NCBI GenBank assembly: GCA_041743105.1
Contig: JBGTNI010000010.1
Coordinates: 1 to 64,000 of the forward strand
Direction of reading: 5' to 3'
Length of the DNA stretch: 64,000 nt
DNA from: QHCE01 sp041743105
GTDB taxonomy: Bacteria > Actinomycetota > Actinomycetes > Mycobacteriales > QHCE01
The notes below the pieces were generated by a model. That model did not search any database, was not told where the DNA came from, and saw only the letters and a list, made by a program, of their open reading frames with translations. Of this stretch, positions 26,103 through 34,835 are shown one piece after another. The position numbers were made by a program, and so were the translations under genes. Every line of letters begins with the position of its first letter. Position 1 is the stretch's first letter.

Positions 26103-27068
26103 TCAGGCGCGGGGATGGGCCTGCTGGAAGGCGCTGCGTAACCGTTCCGCAGAGACGTGGGTGTAGATCTGGCTCGTAGCCAAGCTTGCGTGACCCAGCA
26201 GCTCCTGCACGCTACGAAGGTCGGCGCCGCCTTCCAACACATGCGTGGCCGCGGAGTGTCGCAGCCCGTGCGGCGCCAGATCGGGTGCGCCAGGCACCTG
26301 CGCCAGCGCGGCGTGCACCACACGACGTACCTCACGCTGGTCGATGCGGCGACCGCGCACCCCTAGCAGCAGCGCCGGAGTCGATGCCAGTTCGGCATCG
26401 CCACGATCTCCAGGCGCGGCAAGTAGCGCCGGACGGCCTTGCTGCAGGTATTGCTGCACGGCTCGCCACGCGGGTAGTCCGAAGGGCACGCTGCGCTCCT
26501 TGTTGCCCTTACCGATCACTCGCAACAGCAGCCGCTGCCCGTCGATCGATTCCAGGTTGAGCCCACAGAGCTCAGCGACCCGCACCCCGGTGGCATACAA
26601 CATCTCCACGATAACCCGATTGCGCAGCCCAACCGGATCGTCGTCATGCGCAACGCTGTCCATCAGCCGAGCCGCTTGGTCGGCTCTTAGCACGTCCGGG
26701 AGATCGTGCGGAAGCTTCGGGCTGCGCAGCAGTAACGCCGGATCGGCGGCTAGTTTCTTCTCTCGGTGAGCCCAGGCGGTAAACGCGCGGGCACCGGCGA
26801 TCCGCCTCGCGAGGGTTGTCGGGCTGGCCCCCGTGCCGCGGAGCTTGGCAAGCCAGCTCCGAAGTGCCGGAAGATCACATGCGGCGATATCGCTTGCGCC
26901 TCGCGCCACCAGATGCTCGGCCAGGCTCACCGCATCGCCCACATAAGCACGAACAGTGTGTGGGGCCAAGCCTTTCTGCCGCAACAAGTGGTGCTCAAAA
27001 CCGGCGATCAGCTTCGCCAGCGGTGCGGGAAACTCGCATCCACGCTGCGGCGATGATCGACCAGTCAC
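26103..27068 (-). CDS. xerC: Tyrosine recombinase XerC
   Basis: A 321-residue chromosome-dimer resolvase. The catalytic residues are Arg in YATGVRVAELCG, Lys in VIGKGNKERSVP, HGLRH in APHGLRHSAATH, His in LLGHASLATSQ and Tyr in IYTHVSAERLR. The SAM-like core-binding domain is at the N terminus (FEHHLLRQKGLAPHTVRAY). The location next to an M23 gene and rpsB matches actinobacterial synteny, so this is the housekeeping recombinase rather than a phage integrase. Confidence 0.95.
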   Translation of the reverse strand: MTGRSSPQRGCEFPAPLAKLIAGFEHHLLRQKGLAPHTVRAYVGDAVSLAEHLVARGASDIAACDLPALRSWLAKLRGTGASPTTLARRIAGARAFTAWAHREKKLAADPALLLRSPKLPHDLPDVLRADQAARLMDSVAHDDDPVGLRNRVIVEMLYATGVRVAELCGLNLESIDGQRLLLRVIGKGNKERSVPFGLPAWRAVQQYLQQGRPALLAAPGDRGDAELASTPALLLGVRGRRIDQREVRRVVHAALAQVPGAPDLAPHGLRHSAATHVLEGGADLRSVQELLGHASLATSQIYTHVSAERLRSAFQQAHPRA

Positions 27069-27155
27069 GAGACCCCCTAGCCATAAGAGCGCAACATTGC
27101 GAAACTACTCGTATTGACGATGTTTCTTCTAAACGACAGGCACTGGGGGGAGACG

Positions 27156-27998
27156 ATGGCGCGAGCGATCTGGAGCGGCTCTCTTACGTTCGGCTTAGTC
27201 AACCTGCCGATCGGCTTATTTTCTGCTACGGAGGATCGCGACGTACATTTCCACCAGTTCCAGCGTGGAACCTCTGATCGGGTGCGCTATCAACGAGTCA
27301 ACGAGCGAACCGGCAAAAAAGTTGAGTACGCGGACATCGTGAAAGGCGCTGACGTCGACGGTAGCTACGTTCTGGTCTCCGACGACGAACTCGAACAGAT
27401 CGCGCCGAATAGCTCTCGCGCCTTGGAAATAACCGGATTTGTGGACTTAGAACAAATAGATCCGATCTACTTCCAAAAAACGTACTACCTTGCGGCAAGC
27501 GCCGAGAACTACAGACGCACATATTCACTGTTAATGGCCGCGTTACGCGACAGCAATCGGGCCGGAATCGCCTCGTTGGTGCTTCGTGGCAAGGAACATC
27601 TCGCAGTCGTTCGGGCATTGGGAGATGTTATGGCACTGCAGACACTGTTCTTTGTCGATGAGATCCGCGATCCCGCCACCGTGCTGGGTCCAAGCCAGAC
27701 CAAGGCCGATTTCGACCGCAAGGAGCTCAGCGTGGCCAAACAGTTCATCGACGCGTTAAGCGTCGAGTGGACACCTGAGGACTATCGCGACACCTACCGT
27801 GAGCGAGTGGAAAACCTGTTGCAGAGCAAGCGTAAGGGCGACTCGGTGGTACCGGAGAAGGCGCCGCCGCCCTCGACGAACGTCATCGATCTCATGGACG
27901 CCCTGCAGCGCAGTGTCAAGGCCGCCGGAGGTAAACGCAGTCGAAGCGGCGCGTCGCGGTCGACACAGGGCACGCGGAGCCGTAAAAAGGCATCGTGA
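27156..27998 (+). CDS. ku: Non-homologous end-joining protein Ku
   Basis: A 280-residue bacterial Ku homodimer that binds double-strand ends and recruits LigD. The start MARAIWSGSLTFGLVNLPIG at ATG 27156 follows gggggg-aga. The core reads VHFHQFQRGTSDRVRYQRVN with ITGFVDLEQIDPIYFQKTYY. The C-terminal tail is basic (GKRSRSGASRSTQGTRSRKK), as in DNA-bridging Ku extensions. It faces the two ligD genes on the other strand, with one small gene between. Confidence 0.97.
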   Translation: MARAIWSGSLTFGLVNLPIGLFSATEDRDVHFHQFQRGTSDRVRYQRVNERTGKKVEYADIVKGADVDGSYVLVSDDELEQIAPNSSRALEITGFVDLEQIDPIYFQKTYYLAASAENYRRTYSLLMAALRDSNRAGIASLVLRGKEHLAVVRALGDVMALQTLFFVDEIRDPATVLGPSQTKADFDRKELSVAKQFIDALSVEWTPEDYRDTYRERVENLLQSKRKGDSVVPEKAPPPSTNVIDLMDALQRSVKAAGGKRSRSGASRSTQGTRSRKKAS

Positions 27999-28234
27999 CC
28001 TATGCCGGAACACTGGTTCGACCTTCCGCGGCCGCACTCGCCGACGCCTCGAGGGATCGGCTCGTCTGCCTGTCGTGCGAGCGCGGCTGGGAACATTGCC
28101 ACGACGCGATGGTGGTCCATACCGACGGTGAAGCAGAATGCACCGCTTCCACCGCGTGCTTACTCACCGTGGAGCTACACATCCTCAGGGTCGGCTGTGC
28201 GGATCTACAGCCGCAGTGCCGCTGCGGCGAGTAG
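27995..28234 (+). CDS. Small Cys/His-rich protein, possible zinc-binding
   Basis: A 79-residue protein translationally coupled to Ku: its GTG start (27995) overlaps the Ku stop. It contains LVCLSCERGWEHCHDAMVVH followed by ECTASTAC and CADLQPQCRCGE, so nine Cys and several His are available for metal binding. The motif CHDAxVxHxDGxxECxxxxC suggests a conserved actinobacterial family without assigned function. Coupling to Ku hints at a role in repair, but that is an inference. Confidence 0.6.
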   Translation: MTYAGTLVRPSAAALADASRDRLVCLSCERGWEHCHDAMVVHTDGEAECTASTACLLTVELHILRVGCADLQPQCRCGE

Positions 28235-28236
28235 CC

Positions 28237-29160
28237 CTATCGCCGAAAATCGACAGCCGGCAGCTTTGCGCCAGGTGCTTGCAGTGGCGCCAGGAGATCC
28301 CCGAACTTGTCGACCCGCCTTAACACGTCGCGATAATCAAACCGCAGGTCACTCTCGTGGCGGCAGCTTTCTACCTCCTGCCACGTGATCGGTGTGGAGA
28401 CGAGCGCGCCAGGACGAGCTCGTAGCGAGTACGCGACCACAGTGGTCTTGGCCGGGTTGTTTTGGCTCCAGTCCAGCAACACCTTGCCGGCGCGGCGCGA
28501 TCGGGTCATGGTGTCGACGACCGTCTCCGGGTGTGACGCGGTCATCTGACGGGCGAGCCTGCGCGCATAGGCCCTGGTCTGCTCGGCTCGAGTCGTCGCG
28601 ACCGGAGAGTACAGCTGTAAGCCCTTGGAGCCGCTGGTTTTGACGTAGCTGTCCAGACCATCGGCGGCCAATCGCTGGCGCAGTAACAACGCTACTTCAC
28701 AGCACGCAACGATGCCGGCTGGCGCACCCGGATCGAGGTCGAAGACGAGCAGATCCGGTGAACGGCGACCCCCTCGTGGCCCCACCTTCCACTGTGGCAC
28801 ATGCAGTTCCAGGGCGGCGAGATTAGCTGCCCACACCAAACCCGCAACATCGTCTAGTACCGCGTAGCCGGGTGGGTCCTGCTGTGTCTGAGACGACATC
28901 GACACGGCGACTGTGCGCAGCCATTTCGGAGCGTGACGTCGCGCGTCTTTGTCAAAGAATCCAGCAGCGTCGATCCCGTCAGGGCAGCGGAACATTGTGA
29001 GGATCCGATCGACGAGATGCGGCAGCAGCACCGGCGCTATCTGCTGGTAGTAGGCGATCACGTCGCGTTTGCTGAGACCGATATCGGGATAGAGCTCCTT
29101 ATCTAAATTGGACAAACGTAATTGGCGTTCGCCCACTCGCACATCCACGACCTCAGACAT
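28237..29160 (-). CDS. ligD: LigD-type polymerase/primase (stand-alone POL domain)
   Basis: A 307-residue archaeo-eukaryotic primase-like polymerase, the POL domain of bacterial NHEJ. Features: NLDKELYPDIGLSKRDVIAY, FFDKDARRHAPKWLRTV and the catalytic Asp pair in LLVFDLDPGAPAG, then TSGSKGLQLYSP and WSQNNPAKTTVVAYSLRA. In many bacteria this domain is fused to the ligase; here it is separate. The start overlaps the stop of the PE-ligase gene (ATGA), so they are cotranscribed and probably form one complex with Ku. Confidence 0.95.
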   Translation of the reverse strand: MSEVVDVRVGERQLRLSNLDKELYPDIGLSKRDVIAYYQQIAPVLLPHLVDRILTMFRCPDGIDAAGFFDKDARRHAPKWLRTVAVSMSSQTQQDPPGYAVLDDVAGLVWAANLAALELHVPQWKVGPRGGRRSPDLLVFDLDPGAPAGIVACCEVALLLRQRLAADGLDSYVKTSGSKGLQLYSPVATTRAEQTRAYARRLARQMTASHPETVVDTMTRSRRAGKVLLDWSQNNPAKTTVVAYSLRARPGALVSTPITWQEVESCRHESDLRFDYRDVLRRVDKFGDLLAPLQAPGAKLPAVDFRR

Positions 29161-30638
29161 CAGCGCTCCTCCACAGTCCGGGTTGCAGGCACGGTGCCGC
29201 GGACCTGTGCCGGGTTCTTATCAGACCGCAGCCCCCGCCACGAGGCGTGACGCAATCGACCATCGGCAGTCCAGGATCGAAATTGCACTTCCCCTACGAG
29301 CGTCGGGTTCACCCATCGGGCGCCACGTGCCCTACCTGTCGGAACCGGCGTAACGAAGGGTGACGTCTTACGTCCTGCGCGCTCCAAGAAACGAGTTAAA
29401 TCGGCTCGGACTGCCTCGCTGAACCCCGTTCCTACATCACCAATGTATGTGAGGCTCAGGTTTTCCAACGACTTTCCCGACTTCAGTCTTCTCGACCCTG
29501 GATCGGGCAGACCCAGCAGCAGCGCACCGAGCTGTCCTTTAAGCCGACCGGCTCCTTCTCGCCAACCGCCGATCACCACCTCTTGAGTGAGAATGTTGGG
29601 AACCTTGATCCAATCCGGGGATCGCTTCCCCGGTCGATATGGCGAGTCGAGTCGCTTTGCGATCACTCCCTCGAGTGCCTGCTCGCGGCTGGCCTGTTGT
29701 ACGGCCGCGCCGGAATCGGAGTCGGAGAAGCAGGGCGGCACTGACCAATCCGAACCCGGGGGCACTACCGACTCGAGCAGCTTCCGGCGTTGCCAGTATG
29801 GCGTACGCAGCAGCGAGTGGCCGCCGCGGTGGAGCAGATCGAAAATGAGAAAAGACACCGGGACCTCGACGGCCATCCGAGCTATCTCGGTCTGGTCGCG
29901 CAGGTGCATGCGGCGCTGTAGGACAGCAAAGCTTGGCCGACCGGCAGCATCGAACGCCACCAGCTCACCGTCGAGGAGCACCTGCGTACTTCCTATCGCG
30001 TCAACCAGGTTTTGTAGCTCGGGATAGCGTCCCGTCGTATCCGCTTCGCCCCGTCCCCACGCCTGAAAGCGGCCATCCTGTATCGAGACCAGCGCCCGGA
30101 CACCGTCCCATTTGAACTCGTAGGCCCACCGCGAGCCGGCTCTGGGATTGTCGGGAAGCTCACCCAGGGTCGCTAACATCGGCGCTAGGTGGCGTGGCAG
30201 TGGCTCACTGTGCTTGTCCCCAGGCGGATCTAGCTGGGGGATCGGACGGCTCAGACAACGTAGTAGCCACTGCGATTCATCGGTGCATATGAGTAGATAG
30301 CGGCCCTGTAACCGTCGGCCCTGTAGTGACACCTCCACGTGTCGGTCGTCCCACTTGTGGGTTCGATACGTACCTTCGTCCCAAATGCTGACATGGCCCG
30401 CACCGTATTCCCCTCGAGGAATCTCTCCGGCGAAATTGGCGTACTCCAATGGATGATCTTCGGTTCGAATGGCTAGCCGCTGTGGTCCTGGTTCGTCGGG
30501 CACTCCTTTGGGAACTGCCCACGAGACCAACACCCCGGCTCGTTCGAGCCGAAAATCCCAATGCAGCCGTCGCGCGTGATGTTCTTGAACCACAAACTTT
30601 TGCTCTCCGGAGTCGGCAACGTGAGCCGAGGGGGTCAC
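29160..30638 (-). CDS. ligD: ATP-dependent DNA ligase with 3'-phosphoesterase domain (LigD PE-LIG)
   Basis: A 492-residue protein with two domains. Residues 1-130 are the phosphoesterase domain (FVVQEHHARRLHWDFRLERA, IPRGEYGAGHVSIWDEGTY). The remainder is an ATP-dependent ligase with nucleotidyl Lys in YEFKWDGVRALVSI, then LLDGELVAFDAAGRPSF and EGVIAKRLDSPYRPGKRSPD. The partner POL domain is encoded by the next, overlapping gene. M. tuberculosis carries POL-PE-LIG in one chain, so this is a split LigD. Confidence 0.95.
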   Translation of the reverse strand: MTPSAHVADSGEQKFVVQEHHARRLHWDFRLERAGVLVSWAVPKGVPDEPGPQRLAIRTEDHPLEYANFAGEIPRGEYGAGHVSIWDEGTYRTHKWDDRHVEVSLQGRRLQGRYLLICTDESQWLLRCLSRPIPQLDPPGDKHSEPLPRHLAPMLATLGELPDNPRAGSRWAYEFKWDGVRALVSIQDGRFQAWGRGEADTTGRYPELQNLVDAIGSTQVLLDGELVAFDAAGRPSFAVLQRRMHLRDQTEIARMAVEVPVSFLIFDLLHRGGHSLLRTPYWQRRKLLESVVPPGSDWSVPPCFSDSDSGAAVQQASREQALEGVIAKRLDSPYRPGKRSPDWIKVPNILTQEVVIGGWREGAGRLKGQLGALLLGLPDPGSRRLKSGKSLENLSLTYIGDVGTGFSEAVRADLTRFLERAGRKTSPFVTPVPTGRARGARWVNPTLVGEVQFRSWTADGRLRHASWRGLRSDKNPAQVRGTVPATRTVEER

Positions 30639-31008
30639 GTGATCGGAGTCTGGGATTGGCTCCGGGTCCTACCGCGATTACGGCGCTGTAGATACTGGCC
30701 GAGATCACCGTGCACGTGTTCCCCCTTTTATGTCGGTTAAAGGGCTCAAATCCGGTCTGGAGTTCTTGTTTCCCGCCTGCGGCCTATCACACCTGTCCCC
30801 ACGATTCTGCACTACTGACGAGAATCGCACACTCGACCGGGCTTGGATACTCCAAGAAACCACTAGCAGTGCCGCTTCGATCGCAATATCCTTGTAACAG
30901 TGCGCAACACGCCAGAATAGGTAGGTTCTCAATGACACATATCTCAGCAGGTTCGACTAGGTCAGCATTGAGCTTTCGGGGCCCGATAGGGCTCGGAGCA
31001 TCGCCACG
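30639..31008. other. Intergenic stretch between ligD and the DUF4383 gene
   Basis: About 370 bp, AT-richer than its surroundings, with no convincing gene. It should contain the ligD promoter (leftward) and the DUF4383 promoter (rightward). ATG 30932 begins a short frame MTHISAGSTRSALSFRGP, discussed under the next gene. Confidence 0.4.
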
Positions 31009-31395
31009 TTGGTTGCGGCGGTGTTTATTTTAATTGGTGTGCTCGGTTTCATTCCCGGCATCACCACCAACCTAGACCAGCTAGAATTCGCTGGCCATGA
31101 ATCAGGCGCGGAGCTACTGGGACTTTTCCAAGTCTCAGTACTACATAACATCGTGCACCTACTGTTCGGTGTGGTCGGACTGGCGCTTGCCCGCTCGGTC
31201 TCGGGTGCCGTGAGGTTCCTGATCGGTGGTGGAGTCGTTTACTTGGTCCTATGGGTATACGGATTGCTGGTCGATCACGGCGGCGACGCTAACTTCGTCC
31301 CGTTCAACGATGCCGACAACTGGCTGCACCTTGGCCTGGGGGTTGGCATGATTGCATTGGGACTGTTGGCGCGACCGGCGCGCACCACCACCTAA
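31009..31395 (+). CDS. DUF4383-family membrane protein, N terminus uncertain
   Basis: A 128-residue protein with four hydrophobic segments. The block FILIGVLGFIPGITTNLDQL and the stretch GLFQVSVLHNIVHLLFGVVG are DUF4383 hallmarks. The first usable in-frame start is TTG 31009; upstream, the frame continues (GPDRARSIAT) to a stop without ATG or GTG. A natural start, ATG 30932 (MTHISAGSTRS), lies in another frame, so a one-base frameshift near 30980 may have cut the gene, or initiation is non-canonical. The function of the family is unknown. Confidence 0.75.
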   Translation: MVAAVFILIGVLGFIPGITTNLDQLEFAGHESGAELLGLFQVSVLHNIVHLLFGVVGLALARSVSGAVRFLIGGGVVYLVLWVYGLLVDHGGDANFVPFNDADNWLHLGLGVGMIALGLLARPARTTT

Positions 31396-31407
31396 TGAGC
31401 AAACAAC

Positions 31408-31435
31408 AAGGTGGGCCACAGCTGTGGCCCACCTT
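31408..31435 (+). terminator. Perfect 28-bp palindrome after the DUF4383 gene
   Basis: The arms aaggtgggccacag and ctgtggcccacctt are exactly complementary, starting 13 bp after the stop. A strong GC-rich stem followed by cacattcc; it probably ends the DUF4383 transcript. Confidence 0.75.
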
Positions 31436-31552
31436 CACATTCCTACCTTATCTTCGACAGCTCTACCCGGATGCTAAACAGCAACGAATAGCATTTAATC
31501 CTGACTCCGGCGACGCACCCACGGTTTTCAGCCGGAGACTATGAACAGACAC

Positions 31553-31582
31553 GGATGGACACCGCTTAGGCGGTGTCCATCC
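31553..31582 (-). terminator. Terminator hairpin after the His-rich secreted peptide gene
   Basis: The 13-bp arms ggatggacaccgc (31553-31565) and gcggtgtccatcc (31570-31582) enclose a 4-base loop, 16 bp beyond the stop of the minus-strand gene. Read on the minus strand, the hairpin is followed by gtgtctgttcat. Confidence 0.75.
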
Positions 31583-31597
31583 GTTGTGCTATGCACT

Positions 31598-31912
31598 TTA
31601 CAGGTTCAGACTCAGGTCCAGATCCAGATTTAGACCGTCGTCATTGTAGTTATTCCGGTCGTATGAGCGGTGGTGCCGGTCTTTCCAGTTGTCGTGCGAG
31701 CTGTGGTGCCGGTCGCAGTTTTTGTGCCAGCGATCTTTCCAGTTGTCGTGCGAGCTGTGGTGCCCATCGTTCCAGCTGTTGTGCGAGCTGCGGTGCCGAT
31801 CGTTGTCGCCTAGGATGTTGAGGCTGGCCGATGCCGGAGCGGAAACGCCCACAGCGATACCGGTGGCCATCACCGTTGCTACGGCAGCCATGGCAAGTTT
31901 GCGATAACGCAT
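31598..31912 (-). CDS. Secreted His/Asp/Asn-rich repeat peptide
   Basis: A 104-residue precursor. Signal peptide: MRYRKLAMAAVATVMATGIA, ending at SAPASASL. The mature part of about 74 residues is built from repeats such as HHSSHDNWKDRWH and RHHSSHDNWKDRHH, preceded by a diverged RHRSSHNSWNDG. It ends in an alternating Leu/Asp/Asn tail, GLNLDLDLSLNL. About 15 His residues suggest metal binding at the cell surface. ATG 31912 follows aaagg. I do not recognise the family; amyloid-like or metal-storage roles are speculation. Confidence 0.75.
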   Translation of the reverse strand: MRYRKLAMAAVATVMATGIAVGVSAPASASLNILGDNDRHRSSHNSWNDGHHSSHDNWKDRWHKNCDRHHSSHDNWKDRHHRSYDRNNYNDDGLNLDLDLSLNL

Positions 31913-32300
31913 ATCTTTACCTTTCAGTTCGGGTGGCGATCCGGCTTCTTCGTCGCTTCCCGCGAAGCTGGACCTTTCGTGCACGAGAGTGTCCTCTCGA
32001 CTCTTACATTCGCGGTATTACCCCGATCGGTTGGCTCCGAACCAAAGTATTTCTGGAAACATTTATTACCCACAGCCACTCGCCTGAACAAAACCGATCG
32101 TGCCGGCGTATTCCGCGCCGAGGTTGACCGGCTTGCCGCGGCCACCAGGACCGCCTTTATTCTGATCACGGGTGGTCGGCTGCTCATTCGGCGGAACAGC
32201 GGCGAAGTGCTGCTGCCATCTGAGGCCTCCCGTCGCACATCGACTGATCGAATATCTGGCACAACGGCGCGATAGGCCCAAAAGTGTAGAGAGGTGCGCT
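31913..32300. other. Intergenic stretch, divergent promoters
   Basis: About 390 bp between the secreted His-rich peptide gene (leftward) and the SRPBCC-epimerase gene (rightward). Short frames in both strands lack ribosome sites and recognisable sequence. I see no RNA gene or repeat here. Confidence 0.4.
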
Positions 32301-33764
32301 ATGCCGCGATTGCGCTACGAAACCACCGTAGAAGCGCCCATCGACGAGGTCTTCGCGTGGCACGAACGGTCCGGAGCGGTGCAGCGCCTGCTACCACCCT
32401 GGGAGCCCATCCGCGTGACGTCGACAGAGTCGACGCGGTCGGCAGCTGCCGCTCCGCCCGATGGGAAAATCCCCTCACCGCTGGCTGTGGGCTCGTGCGT
32501 GGAGTTCGAGCTGGCAGTCCCGGGACACTTACTAGAGCTCGGTCTGAAAAAACTTGGTCTCCCCCGATGGGTCGCAGAACATACCTACTACGATCCGCCA
32601 CACGAATTCCGCGACACTACGCGCAAAGGACCATTCCGCAGTTGGAAGCACCGACACCGCTTCGAGGCAACGGCCGGGGGTACCACCGTCATCGACGAGG
32701 TGGACTTCCAACTGCCCCTCGGGCGGCTCGGCGCCCTGGCAGCAGACACCTCCCAGACCCGACTTACCCGCATGTTCGCCTACCGTCACCGGCAGCTCGC
32801 CGACGACCTCGCAGCGCACGCCCGTGCCGCCGCGCGGGGTGCCGGAAAGCTCCGGGTAGTCATCGCCGGTAGCAGCGGTCTGATCGGATCGGCACTCAGT
32901 GCTTTCCTGCGTACCGGCGGGCACGACGTGCTCACCCTGGTGCGGCGGCCTGCCCGCACGGCGGAGGAGGTCTACTGGAACCCGGAGTATGGCGTACTCG
33001 ACCCGACCGCGCTGATCGGCGTCGACGCAGTGATCAACCTGGCCGGAGCACCGCTGCTCGGGCGATGGAGCAAGAACCACAAGCTTGCCGTGCTCACCAG
33101 TCGCATCTACAGCACCACCCTGCTGTCGCAGACGTTGGCCGCACTCGCTGCCGAAAATGCCGGCGGACCGACAGTGTTGATCAACGGCTCGGCAATTGGA
33201 TACTACGGCCCTGACGCAGGCTCGCGGCTGCTAACCGAGGACAGTGCCGCCGGTGTCGGCTTTCTCGCCGAGGTGGTACAGGAATGGGAGAAGGCCACCG
33301 AGGCCGCCCAGGCTGCGGGACTTCGCGTGGTACACGTACGGACCGGAGTGGTGCAGTCGCCTTCCGGTGGCGCGCTGCGAGCCCAACTTCCGCTGTTCCT
33401 GGCCGGCGCCGGGGGACGCCTCGGTAGCGGTGAGCAATGGCTGAGCTGGATCGGCCTCGACGACATCGTGGGGGTCTTTCACCACGCGCTGACCACGCCG
33501 ACACTGCACGGGGCGATTAACGCCGTCGCTCCCGAGCCGGTGACTACCGGTGAATACGCGGCGACACTGGCGCGAGTGCTGGGTAGACCTGCACTACTTC
33601 CGATTCCGGCGTTCGGGCTCACCTTGGTACTGGGTAGTCAGGCCGCACACGAGATGCTGCTAACCAGCCAACGGGTCGTTCCGCAACGCGCACTCGAGAG
33701 CGATTACATATTTCGCAACACCACACTCGACAGTGCACTACGTCACGTGCTGGGGCGTTCTTAG
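32301..33764 (+). CDS. SRPBCC domain / TIGR01777-type sugar-nucleotide epimerase fusion
   Basis: A 487-residue fusion. Residues 1-150 form a START/SRPBCC ligand-binding fold (YETTVEAPIDEVFAWHERSG). The rest is a TIGR01777 short-chain dehydrogenase: the Rossmann motif is VVIAGSSGLIGSALSAFLRT and GSAIGYYGPDAGSRLLTEDS follows, both diagnostic; LSWIGLDDIVGVFHHAL is also typical. The family includes E. coli YfcH and mycobacterial Rv2216, which lack the SRPBCC part. ATG 32301 follows agagagg. Substrate unknown. Confidence 0.9.
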   Translation: MPRLRYETTVEAPIDEVFAWHERSGAVQRLLPPWEPIRVTSTESTRSAAAAPPDGKIPSPLAVGSCVEFELAVPGHLLELGLKKLGLPRWVAEHTYYDPPHEFRDTTRKGPFRSWKHRHRFEATAGGTTVIDEVDFQLPLGRLGALAADTSQTRLTRMFAYRHRQLADDLAAHARAAARGAGKLRVVIAGSSGLIGSALSAFLRTGGHDVLTLVRRPARTAEEVYWNPEYGVLDPTALIGVDAVINLAGAPLLGRWSKNHKLAVLTSRIYSTTLLSQTLAALAAENAGGPTVLINGSAIGYYGPDAGSRLLTEDSAAGVGFLAEVVQEWEKATEAAQAAGLRVVHVRTGVVQSPSGGALRAQLPLFLAGAGGRLGSGEQWLSWIGLDDIVGVFHHALTTPTLHGAINAVAPEPVTTGEYAATLARVLGRPALLPIPAFGLTLVLGSQAAHEMLLTSQRVVPQRALESDYIFRNTTLDSALRHVLGRS

Positions 33765-33839
33765 TGTCATAGCCAGGCGTGGCGGGAGACGGCCACGTGA
33801 GCCGCTCTACTAAGCTCGGCGGCAATGAAAGGAGTGCGG

Positions 33840-34835
33840 ATGCAGCCAGGAGTACCGCAGGGACCCCCACCGGGTTATCCTGTCCCACCGCCGGGCCAAC
33901 CCGGACTAACGCATCAGTTGAATCCATACGCGCAGGTACCGGGGCGAATCGTCGTAGCCGGGTTGACCAAGCAGTTCAAGCGGGTTCGAGCCGTCGACAA
34001 CTTGTCGTTCACAGTGGAGCCAGGCACTGTCACCGGATTCCTCGGCCCCAACGGTGCCGGGAAGACCACCACCCTGCGCATGCTGTTGGGCCTGATCTCC
34101 ACCACGGCCGGCGTCGCAACCATCGGCGGCCGGCACTATCACGATCTTGGCGCCCCGCTGCGCACAGTTGGCGCCGCCTTGGAGGCGTCCAGTTTCCACT
34201 TGGCCCGTACCGGTCGCAACCATCTACGCATCCTCTGTGCCGCCGCGGGAATTCCCGAATACCGGGTGGATCAGGTTCTTCAGCTTGTGGGGATGATGCC
34301 GGCGGCAAACCGCAAGGTAAAGACCTACTCCATGGGTATGAAACAGCGACTCGGACTCGCGGCAGGGCTGCTAGGCGACCCCCAAGTGCTACTGCTCGAC
34401 GAGCCAACCAACGGTCTTGACCCCGAGGGCATCCGATGGATGCGCGGATTCCTACGAGGCCTCGCCGCCCAGGGCCGCACCATCCTGGTTTCCAGCCACC
34501 TACTAGCCGAGGTCACCCAGACCGTCGACGACGTGGTGATCATCGCTCACGGCCAAAGTCGTCGCCAGGGCAAAGTCGCCGACCTGATCGCCGAGGCCAA
34601 GCAGTCGGTCCGGGTGAGCACCGGCAACGCCGATGCTCTGCTGCAGGCACTGGGCAACCAGGCCGCGGTACGGCGGACCAGTGCCACGGAGCTCTACGTC
34701 GACAACATGAACTCCAAGGACGTGGGCAAGGTGGCACATCAGGCCGGCATCGAGCTCGACGAGCTCTCAACCGTGCACGCCGATCTGGAAGAAGTGTTCT
34801 TGCAGTACACGCGAGGAGGGGCGGGAATCCGATGA
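33840..34835 (+). CDS. ABC transporter ATP-binding protein
   Basis: A 331-residue ATPase with a proline-rich N-terminal tail (PGVPQGPPPGYPVPPPGQPG). Walker A is GPNGAGKTTT, the signature is YSMGMKQRLG and Walker B is VLLLDEPTNGLD. The C-terminal domain (VRVSTGNADALLQALG) is of the type seen in DrrA/BcrA exporters. It is coupled by an ATGA overlap to the permease gene. The substrate is not evident; drug or lipid export is usual for the subfamily. ATG 33840 follows aaaggag. Confidence 0.92.
   Translation: MQPGVPQGPPPGYPVPPPGQPGLTHQLNPYAQVPGRIVVAGLTKQFKRVRAVDNLSFTVEPGTVTGFLGPNGAGKTTTLRMLLGLISTTAGVATIGGRHYHDLGAPLRTVGAALEASSFHLARTGRNHLRILCAAAGIPEYRVDQVLQLVGMMPAANRKVKTYSMGMKQRLGLAAGLLGDPQVLLLDEPTNGLDPEGIRWMRGFLRGLAAQGRTILVSSHLLAEVTQTVDDVVIIAHGQSRRQGKVADLIAEAKQSVRVSTGNADALLQALGNQAAVRRTSATELYVDNMNSKDVGKVAHQAGIELDELSTVHADLEEVFLQYTRGGAGIR

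Noticed and set aside
31979..32275. Possible gene of 98 residues between the His-rich peptide and the epimerase fusion
   Set aside because: No ribosome site and no conserved motif; frames on both strands look random.
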